Below, in pieces: positions 33,858 through 38,996 of a DNA stretch of 38,996 nt. The notes under the pieces are model-generated. The model was not told where the DNA came from. It made no database searches and saw only the letters and a list, made by a program, of their open reading frames with translations. The DNA is from Bacteroidaceae bacterium (GTDB lineage Bacteria > Bacteroidota > Bacteroidia > Bacteroidales > Bacteroidaceae). Where the stretch lies: the NCBI GenBank assembly GCA_900770655.1, contig CAAGLA010000049.1, positions 1-38,996 of the forward strand, given 5' to 3'. Both the position numbers and the translations under genes were made by a program. How positions within the stretch are numbered: position 1 is the first letter of the stretch; the number at the start of each line of letters is the position of its first letter.

Positions 33858-35072
33858 TCAAGGAATAAGCAGCGAACTGTCGCCGTAGCTTAAAAAACGG
33901 AAATCGTTCTCAAGGGCATAATCGTATATAGCACGCCAATTACCGCCCACAAACGCCGAAACGAGCAACAAGAGAGTGCTCTTGGGCTGGTGGAAATTTG
34001 TTACAATAGCTTTTACAATATGGAATTTGTACCCGGGAGCAATCATTATTCTTGTATGGGCGTGGAGGCGGGAGAGAGAATTGCGCTCCAGCCACAGAAG
34101 AAGAGCCCTTAAAGAATCCACAGTCGAGAGAGTATGCTCTCTGTCATAAGGTGTCCACTGCCCCACTGAGAGTTCGTCGGGAGCAAGAGAAGGATTTTCG
34201 GCAACCTCGGCACCCAAGAAGTAGAGGCTTTCTAGCGTGCGCACCGATGTCGTTCCCACAGCAACGGCAGCACCACCGTTGGCAACGAGCTTTTCAATGA
34301 GTTCCTTGCGCACCTCGATATACTCCTCGTGCATATCGTGGTCGGCTATGAGCTCACTCTTTACAGGCTTGAATGTACCTGCGCCAACGTGCAATGTAAC
34401 CTCTTCGCGCTCCACCCCCTTTGCCGACAAGGCCGAAAGCACAGAAGGGGTAAAATGCAGGCCAGCAGTAGGAGCTGCCACAGAGCCCTTAACCTTAGAA
34501 TAGACTGTTTGGTAGGTGCGTGTGTCGCTCTCTTCGGTCTTGCGGTTGAGATACGGCGGTATAGGAAGTTCCCCGGCCGCCTCCAACAGTTCGGCAAAAG
34601 AGCAACCGCCGTCCCAAGCGAAACGGACACTGTTTACTGCAGCGGCATCGCCTACACGCTCCACCGACAAACAAACATCCTTGCCTGCGACATTCACCAC
34701 CTGAGTGAGCAAGCCCCCCTTCCAACGGTTAGAATTGCCAACAAGACAATGCCACACGCACTCTTTAGTTTCGAGAAACACCTGCTGGTAATTGCAAGGG
34801 CTTTCGGGCTCAAGACAGAACACCTCTATTTGCGCACCGGTCTCCTTGCGGAAACGCAGACGCGCCTGAATTACGCGGGTATTGTTGAAGACCATCAACG
34901 CACCTTCGGGGATATATGAGGGCAGATTCGAAAAGACATCTTCGCCCACACTACCCTTGCGGTAAAGCAGAAGTTTCGATGTGTCGCGCTGTGCAAGAGG
35001 ATATTTGGCAATTCTCGCATCGGGCAGCGGATAATCGTATTCCGCTATGGCTATTTCTTGAATATTTTTCAT
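33858..35072 (-). CDS. queA: tRNA ribosyltransferase-isomerase QueA
   Basis: Transfers and isomerises the ribosyl part of S-adenosylmethionine to preQ1 in tRNA, giving epoxyqueuosine. From the ATG at 35072 it has 404 residues, longer than the roughly 350 of E. coli QueA. Seen: YDYPLPDARIAKYPLAQRDTSKLL at the start, PEGALMVFNNTRVIQARL, SVAAPTAGLHFTP, EVTLHVGAGTFKPVK, HDMHEEYIEV, AVGTTSVRTLES, and FHQPKSTLLLLVSAFVGG. The open frame runs on to 35165, but the extra 31 residues do not look like the family and would start upstream of the promoter. A -7 box (TATCTTTG, 35105-35112) lies 32 bp before the ATG. First gene of a minus-strand group with the LRR gene. Confidence 0.94.
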   Translation of the reverse strand: MKNIQEIAIAEYDYPLPDARIAKYPLAQRDTSKLLLYRKGSVGEDVFSNLPSYIPEGALMVFNNTRVIQARLRFRKETGAQIEVFCLEPESPCNYQQVFLETKECVWHCLVGNSNRWKGGLLTQVVNVAGKDVCLSVERVGDAAAVNSVRFAWDGGCSFAELLEAAGELPIPPYLNRKTEESDTRTYQTVYSKVKGSVAAPTAGLHFTPSVLSALSAKGVEREEVTLHVGAGTFKPVKSELIADHDMHEEYIEVRKELIEKLVANGGAAVAVGTTSVRTLESLYFLGAEVAENPSLAPDELSVGQWTPYDREHTLSTVDSLRALLLWLERNSLSRLHAHTRIMIAPGYKFHIVKAIVTNFHQPKSTLLLLVSAFVGGNWRAIYDYALENDFRFLSYGDSSLLIP

Positions 35073-35104
35073 TGTATAAAAAGTATCGCACTTCAAATGC
35101 AATA

Positions 35105-35112
35105 CAAAGATA
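35105..35112 (-). promoter_or_regulatory. queA promoter -7 motif
   Basis: TATCTTTG on the minus strand, exact consensus and identical to the rpsA -7 box. It fixes the likely queA start at 35072 rather than 35165. Confidence 0.65.
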
Positions 35113-35227
35113 ATACAAACTGACGAAAGTTGAGGTATAAAACAAGTGGTGACGTTCAGTGGCACACCATATTGTTTGTTATTTGTTAATTTTAAAAGCG
35201 AAAAAAGAATACCAAGCGAACGTACAT

Positions 35228-35258
35228 AAAAAAAGCAAGGACAGTTTCCTGCCCTTGC
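35228..35258 (-). terminator. fba intrinsic terminator
   Basis: Stem of 10 pairs (35235-35244 with 35249-35258; one G-U wobble on the minus strand), loop GAAA, followed on the minus strand by seven T (35234-35228). Located about 135 bp after the fba stop. Confidence 0.85.
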
Positions 35259-35392
35259 CTGAATATTGATTAATTATTTAAAAAGTGCAGATGCAAGGCT
35301 TGCGAAAATTTTGGGAACAGGAGTTTAGTAACCTAAATGACTGTTTACAAAATTGAGCGTAACGCAGCAGATGCCTTTTTAAAAATTAATGC

Positions 35393-36391
35393 TTAAGCGA
35401 GTTTATTATCAGAACCCAACACATTCACAATCTTGTGAATATACTGCTTCTTCATATTCTCACGAGCCGGGCCAAGATACTTTCTTGGGTCGAACTCAGC
35501 AGGGTTGGTAGCAAATACCTCACGAATAGCAGCTGTCATAGCAAGACGGCTGTCGCTGTCGATGTTGATTTTGCAAACTGCGAGTGAAGCAGCCTTGCGG
35601 AGCTCCTCTTCGGGGATACCGATAGCATCTTTCAATGCACCGCCGTACTTGTTGATTGTCTCAACCTCTTCCTGAGGAACTGAAGAAGAACCGTGAAGAA
35701 CGATGGGGAAACCGGGAAGTTCCTTCATACAGCCTTCGAGAACGTCGAATGCCAATGGGGGAGGAACAAGTACACCCTTCTCGTTGCGTGTGCACTGCTC
35801 GGGTTTGAACTTGTTTGCACCGTGAGAAGTACCGATTGAGATAGCCAAGCTGTCGCAACCTGTCTTTGTAACGAAGTCTACAACCTCTTCGGGGCGTGTA
35901 TATGTGTGGTGCTCGGCAACAACGTCGTCCTCAACACCTGCAAGGATACCAAGCTCACCCTCAACAGTTACATCGTACTGGTGTGCATACTCAACAACCT
36001 TCTTTGTAAGAGCAACGTTCTCCTCGTATGGAAGGTGTGAACCGTCAATCATAACTGAAGAGAAGCCCATATCTATACAAGACTTGCAGAGCTCGAATGA
36101 GTTACCGTGGTCCAAGTGAAGAACAATCTCAGGATGTGTGCAGCCAAGCTCCTTAGCATACTCTACAGCACCTTCGGCCATATAACGGAGAAGGGTCTGG
36201 TTTGCATACTTGCGGGCACCGCTTGATACCTGAAGAATAACCGGTGACTTTGTCTCAACAGCAGCCATAACGATAGCCTGCAACTGCTCCATATTGTTGA
36301 AGTTGAATGCAGGAATTGCATAACCGCCTTTCATTGCCTTTGCGAACATATCACGAGTGTTCACAAGACCAAGTTCTTTGTAATTTACCAT
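35393..36391 (-). CDS. fba: Fructose-bisphosphate aldolase, class II
   Basis: Zinc-dependent aldolase splitting fructose 1,6-bisphosphate in glycolysis and joining the trioses in gluconeogenesis. 332 residues. Seen: AIPAFNFNNMEQLQAI, VILQVSSGARKYA, HLDHGNSFELC (catalytic D94 and zinc ligand H95), MIDGSHLPYEENV, TSHGANKF (metal ligand and phosphate loop), VLHGSSSVP (another zinc His), and INIDSDSRLAMTAAIREVF. Family form with the C-terminal KQYIHKIVNVLG. Stands alone with its own terminator; TAATTTTG (36456-36463, minus) is a likely -7 motif. Confidence 0.96.
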   Translation of the reverse strand: MVNYKELGLVNTRDMFAKAMKGGYAIPAFNFNNMEQLQAIVMAAVETKSPVILQVSSGARKYANQTLLRYMAEGAVEYAKELGCTHPEIVLHLDHGNSFELCKSCIDMGFSSVMIDGSHLPYEENVALTKKVVEYAHQYDVTVEGELGILAGVEDDVVAEHHTYTRPEEVVDFVTKTGCDSLAISIGTSHGANKFKPEQCTRNEKGVLVPPPLAFDVLEGCMKELPGFPIVLHGSSSVPQEEVETINKYGGALKDAIGIPEEELRKAASLAVCKINIDSDSRLAMTAAIREVFATNPAEFDPRKYLGPARENMKKQYIHKIVNVLGSDNKLA

Positions 36392-36714
36392 AATGATATT
36401 ATTTTAAATAATAAAATGAAAAATTCTCTGCTATTGCCCAAACGGCAATTCATTGCAAAATTAATAAAATCTTTCGTTTTTAAGCTATATTAACCGAAAA
36501 AATATAGCCATACAGAACTAAAGATTTTTTATTGCCCTAAAGTAGATATTTTTCTTAAAAAAAACACTATCTTCGCCTAAGAAGTTGTTGTAATTTTCTC
36601 CCTGAATTTTATAGCTCTTTTTAACAGCACAAAAGAAGAGGGCATTCATCGCCAAAGAACAAACCGCTAAAGGATTAAGTCCACATTATATAAGAACAAA
36701 ACAATTGCTCAGTT
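36392..36714. other. Divergent fba/udk intergenic region
   Basis: 323 bp of AT-rich DNA without a gene. On the minus strand TAATTTTG (36456-36463) fits the fba -7 box, giving a leader of about 55 nt. On the plus strand TATCTTCG (36568-36575), one base from consensus, could serve udk, with a leader of about 130 nt. No riboswitch was recognised. Confidence 0.5.
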
Positions 36715-37323
36715 ATGTATATTATAGGCATTGCCGGTGGAACCGGTTCGGGAAAGACCACAGTAGTAAAAGAGATAGTAAACTCATTGCCCGAAGGCTC
36801 GGTTGTTGTTATTCCGCAAGATTCGTACTACAAGGACAGCAGCCACGTACCCGTTGAGGAGCGACAGTTCATAAACTTCGACCACCCCGATGCGTTCGAT
36901 TGGGACCTGCTTGTAGAGCAGATATCTATGCTGCGCGAGGGAAAGGCGATAGAGCAGCCCACATATTCATACATAACCTGTACCCGCCAGCCCGAGGTTG
37001 TGCACATAGAACCAAAGGAGGTTATTATAATTGAGGGCATTATGGCTCTTGTGAGCCCCCAGCTGCGCGAACTGATGGACCTGAAAATCTTTGTCGACGC
37101 CGATGCCGACGACCGACTTATACGCCTCATACGCCGCGACGTAATAGAGCGCGGGCGCACAGCCGAGACAGTTATTTCGCGTTACGAACGCATAGTAAAG
37201 GAGATGCATTGGGAATTCATAGAACCCACAAAGAAATTTGCCGATATAATAATGCCGCAGGGCGGCCACAACAAGAAAGCCATTAAGGCCTTGCAAATGT
37301 CAATAGGTTACTTCCTAAAGTAA
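36715..37323 (+). CDS. udk: Uridine kinase
   Basis: Phosphorylates uridine and cytidine for pyrimidine salvage. 202 residues. P-loop GGTGSGKTT (8-16), the DSYYKD substrate motif, FDHPDAFDWDLL, PTYSYITCTRQPEV, IIEGIMAL, and DADDRLIRLIRRDVIERGR with the lid arginines. All are family hallmarks. It is followed after 5 bp by the lytic transglycosylase gene, so both are probably co-transcribed. Confidence 0.95.
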   Translation: MYIIGIAGGTGSGKTTVVKEIVNSLPEGSVVVIPQDSYYKDSSHVPVEERQFINFDHPDAFDWDLLVEQISMLREGKAIEQPTYSYITCTRQPEVVHIEPKEVIIIEGIMALVSPQLRELMDLKIFVDADADDRLIRLIRRDVIERGRTAETVISRYERIVKEMHWEFIEPTKKFADIIMPQGGHNKKAIKALQMSIGYFLK

Positions 37324-37328
37324 CTGCA

Positions 37329-38084
37329 ATGAAATTGTACGACTATACATACCCGCTGCTTCTGCTGTTTCTCTTTGCAGTTTTTGTATGCAAGGGCAAT
37401 AGCCTCTTTGGCTATTCACCGCAAGAGAAGAACGCAGAGGAAGAGATAGAGGCGGTGCAGTATATATATGTATCGCCGTACGCCGAACTATCGTATTACG
37501 ACCACCACTTCAGGGAGGCTGCCGACAGCATCAATTACGACTGGACACTGATTGCAGCAATAGCATTTACCGAGTCGCGTTTCGACAGCACTGCAAGGTC
37601 GAGCGCCGGTGCCACCGGTGTTATGCAGCTTATGCCCGCCACACTCAGAGGCTTGAACGTTCCCGACTCCCTGCACAGCGACCCACGCACCAACATTATG
37701 GCAGCGGCCAAGCTGCTTGCATCGCTGGAGCGTATGTTCCGCCACATAAAAGACCCCGGCGAACGAGTTAAGTTTGTATTGGCATCGTACAATGCAGGCT
37801 ACGGGCACATATTCGACGCAATGCGCCTTGCCCAAAAATATGGCTACAACAAGCACCTGTGGGAAGCCAACGTAGACTCATTTCTGGTAAAGAAGCACCT
37901 GCCCGAATACTATACCGACTCCCTCTGCCGCAACGGCGAATTCAAAGACTGGCGGCAAACACTGTCGTTTGTAAACAAGGTACACCGTCACTGGCGCCGC
38001 TTCGCCGAAGTACAGCGAAGTTACAGCGACTCTATAAGCAGTGTCGCCGAGAGCGACACACTGGTAATTGTTTTAGAGGAGTAG
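37329..38084 (+). CDS. Lytic transglycosylase with SLT domain
   Basis: Cleaves the glycan of peptidoglycan, forming 1,6-anhydro-muramyl ends. 251 residues: hydrophobic N-terminal signal or anchor (about 8-22), a spacer, and an SLT domain (about 62-205) with catalytic Glu82 in AFTESRFD, SSAGATGVMQLMPAT, NIMAAAKLLASL and VLASYNAGYGHIFDA. Layout resembles the catalytic half of MltF without the solute-binding domain. The Cys21 context (VFVC) is a poor lipobox. No terminator stem follows; TTTTTTT after the stop is the only T-tract. Confidence 0.92.
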   Translation: MKLYDYTYPLLLLFLFAVFVCKGNSLFGYSPQEKNAEEEIEAVQYIYVSPYAELSYYDHHFREAADSINYDWTLIAAIAFTESRFDSTARSSAGATGVMQLMPATLRGLNVPDSLHSDPRTNIMAAAKLLASLERMFRHIKDPGERVKFVLASYNAGYGHIFDAMRLAQKYGYNKHLWEANVDSFLVKKHLPEYYTDSLCRNGEFKDWRQTLSFVNKVHRHWRRFAEVQRSYSDSISSVAESDTLVIVLEE

Positions 38085-38125
38085 TTTTTTTGGATTGCTC
38101 TTGCTATGCAAAAAAAGACAAAGAA

Positions 38126-38216
38126 GTGTCATTCTTTGCAGTGTCATCCAAACCGCAGGGAAGGAACTAAAAATAATAAACGTTTAATCTTCTACTGCAG
38201 TTCTCAACCTTAAAGT
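38126..38216. repeat. Direct repeat unit, left copy
   Basis: Begins with a 22-bp stretch (38126-38147) identical to 38701-38722 and ends with a 24-bp stretch (about 38193-38216) matching 38772-38795 at all but one base. Between them both copies carry a GTCAT...AGGGAAGGA segment that has diverged. The two copies flank the 245-bp palindrome. Confidence 0.7.
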
Positions 38217-38279
38217 GTTGACACCTTGCTATATATTTCCCGGTGCTATTTTGCTGTTGTTCTCTCAATCGTACCAAGA

Positions 38280-38524
38280 TTTGTTTATGTACTTTCTGCG
38301 CCGGCAGAAAGTACCAAAGAACTCTGCGCATAGGTCGCTTTCTTAACGAAAAGCGTAGTTGATTTTTTGGAGGCTCCGGAAACGTGCGGTATTGCGTTAT
38401 AGAAAAATTTAACGGCATACCGCACTACGTCCTCGCTTTTTCTCCAAAAAATTGACACTCGCTTTTCTAAAAGCTTAAATGCGCACCAATGAAGGCGCAG
38501 GGCGCAGTTCTTTACAAACAAAAG
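38280..38524. repeat. 245-bp imperfect palindromic element
   Basis: Ends match as inverted copies (TTTGTTTATG... and ...ACAAACAAAAG; AAAGAAC / GTTCTTT). Inner arms pair at 38348-38372 and 38442-38466 (GAAAAGCG ... TTTTTTGGAG), and the centre forms a 9-bp perfect stem, 38384-38392 with 38417-38425 (GTGCGGTAT / ATACCGCAC), plus CGTTA/TAACG inside it. The left arm carries an extra self-contained hairpin at 38289-38312 (TACTTTCTG / CAGAAAGTA around CGCCGG) that the right arm lacks. No transposase is present. Confidence 0.65.
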
Positions 38525-38591
38525 TTATTCTAATTTCAACGGTGCCGGTTTTTCTTGGAATTACTTCTGCTATGTACACAACCGCGTGATT

Positions 38592-38659
38592 GTCTTCCTG
38601 AGCAAAGCGAAGGAACTCAAAACTTGCGAACAGAGATTTTTCACTACGTTCAAAATGAC
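38592..38659. repeat. Interspersed GTCAT...ATGAC repeat, copy 2
   Basis: Aligns along its length with 16188-16256 (for example CTGAGCaAAGCGAAGgAaCTC against CTGAGCGAAGCGAAGAATCTC) and ends in ATGAC. Its first five bases are GTCTT rather than GTCAT. Confidence 0.6.
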
Positions 38660-38700
38660 AAGAGTGTTGGCGGTGTCATTGCCTTTGGCCCCTACGGGCG

Positions 38701-38795
38701 GTGTCATTCTTTGCAGTGTCATACTGACCGTAGGGAAGGATCTCAAAACTGCAGCGAAGTATCTCTAATAGTCTACTGCTGTTCTCAACCTTAAA
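38701..38795. repeat. Direct repeat unit, right copy
   Basis: Second copy of the unit at 38126-38216, with exact identity over its first 22 bp and near-identity over its last 24 bp. Inside it, GTCATACTGACCGTAGGGAAGGATCTCAAAA resembles the start of the GTCAT repeat family, so the two families are related. Confidence 0.65.
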
Positions 38796-38828
38796 TTATT
38801 ACCTTATATTCATATCACAGTCTTTCTT

Positions 38829-38874
38829 TCTCAACTTTTCGTCGCGCGAAAAGTTGCAAAAGCGCCCGGCACAC
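38829..38874 (-). repeat. End repeat with two hairpins, inverted right copy
   Basis: On the minus strand this reads CCCGTGTGCCGGGCG, then a short spacer, then a hairpin with a 10-bp stem (CAACTTTTCG / CGAAAAGTTG) around CGCGA. Window positions 1-43 carry the same 15-mer and loop on the plus strand with an 8-bp stem of different sequence. Confidence 0.65.
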
Positions 38875-38887
38875 GGGAAAAACAGTC

Positions 38888-38939
38888 TGCCGGCTCTTTG
38901 TTCACAAGTCGCAAACGACATTCCTCAGTCGAGCCGGCA
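38888..38939. repeat. Nested hairpin beside the right end repeat
   Basis: A 9-bp perfect stem (38888-38896 with 38931-38939, TGCCGGCTC / GAGCCGGCA) encloses a smaller one (38908-38911 with 38916-38919, GTCG / CGAC). On the minus strand it precedes the CCCGTGTGCCGGGCG hairpin, so it may be part of the same element; the left copy is cut at position 1 and cannot be compared. Confidence 0.5.
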
Positions 38940-38996
38940 TTGCCACTTAAACTATCCTTTTGATTTTTGGGTGCTGTGGAACTTCCTCAGTTAGCC

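Larger units (their letters stand above)
35073..35392. other. Intergenic region between fba and queA
   Basis: Holds the queA -7 motif and the fba terminator. The rest is AT-rich with no gene-like frame. Confidence 0.6.
38085..38996. other. Repeat-rich region with no recognised gene
   Basis: 912 bp after the last gene. It contains two copies of a GTGTCATTCTTTGCAGTGTC unit, two further GTCAT-type repeat copies, a 245-bp imperfect palindrome, an inverted copy of the window-start repeat and a final hairpin. Frames here cross the repeats and read like repeat-derived translations rather than proteins. Confidence 0.75.

Noticed and set aside
35073..35165. N-terminal extension of queA to an upstream start
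   Set aside because: The added residues do not match the family start and would be encoded over and upstream of the -7 box.
38285..38521. Minus-strand frame of 78 codons
   Set aside because: Coincides with the 245-bp palindromic element; palindromes readily leave open frames.
38126..38795. Possible CRISPR array
   Set aside because: Only two to four diverged copies with irregular spacing and no cas gene nearby.
1..38996. Composite transposon bounded by the inverted end repeats
   Set aside because: The interior is core housekeeping genes, there is no transposase, and the repeats look like dispersed hairpin elements.

Overview
The window looks like chromosomal DNA of a member of the Bacteroidota, most likely order Bacteroidales. 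The reasons are the repeated TAnnTTTG promoter -7 motifs (for example before rpsA, valS and ugd), the lineage-typical versions of many proteins (a 599-residue ribosomal protein S1 with an Ala/Lys/Glu-rich tail, a LysS of about 575 residues with a C-terminal extension, a 446-residue Pgi, a DUF2027-type Smr protein, Wzi-family capsule proteins, ECF sigma factors with a GYF-motif membrane partner), and the weak Shine-Dalgarno sequences. No rRNA, tRNA, prophage, transposase or CRISPR array was seen. Assignments come from reading motifs by eye; no database search was possible.

Layout. 1-1592: end repeat, a possible tiny gene with its own promoter and terminator, a Cys-rich ECF sigma factor on the minus strand, and about 600 bp of AT-rich DNA with an orphan hairpin and the rpsA promoter. 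1593-6013 (+): rpsA, rnz, then an ECF sigma / membrane protein / Spy-like periplasmic protein operon ending in a 42-bp perfect palindrome. 6071-7338 (-): mazG and a small TonB-like protein. 7448-16181 (+): a tight six-gene run valS, coiled-coil membrane protein, UDP-glucuronate decarboxylase, lysS, gpsA, pgi. 16188-16256: interspersed repeat. 16336-19049 (+): overlapping HAD phosphatase, prmC, recX, comF. 19202-24885 (+): a surface-polysaccharide flavoured run: UDP-glucose dehydrogenase, a nucleotidyltransferase/GHMP-kinase fusion, Wzi, a small lipoprotein and a LolC/E-type permease. 24964-28170 (-): ftsE-like ATPase, lysC, lysA. 28397-29874 (+): LytTR membrane regulator and purN. 29944-35072 (-): queA, a leucine-rich-repeat protein, a small lipoprotein, Smr protein, pepT. 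35393-36391 (-): fba. 36715-38084 (+): udk and a lytic transglycosylase. 38085-38996: repeat-rich, no gene.

How it works together. Most genes are housekeeping: translation (rpsA, valS, lysS, prmC, queA, rnz), central sugar and lipid precursor metabolism (pgi, fba, gpsA), nucleotide metabolism (purN, udk, mazG) and the lysine/diaminopimelate branch (lysC, lysA). A second theme is nucleotide-sugar supply and surface polymer assembly: Ugd makes UDP-glucuronate, which the decarboxylase can convert to UDP-xylose; the fusion protein is a candidate bifunctional maker of another activated sugar; Wzi is a capsule-associated outer-membrane protein.

The observations most worth following up are the nucleotidyltransferase/GHMP-kinase fusion, the 35-codon ORF unit at 194-427, inverted end repeats whose hairpin stems differ in sequence yet stay perfectly paired around the same CGCGA loop, an in-frame low-complexity repeat inside ugd, the Cys-rich ECF sigma factor, and the 245-bp imperfect palindrome near the right end. 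The two window ends carry the same repeat in opposite orientation, which would fit an assembly contig broken at repeats.
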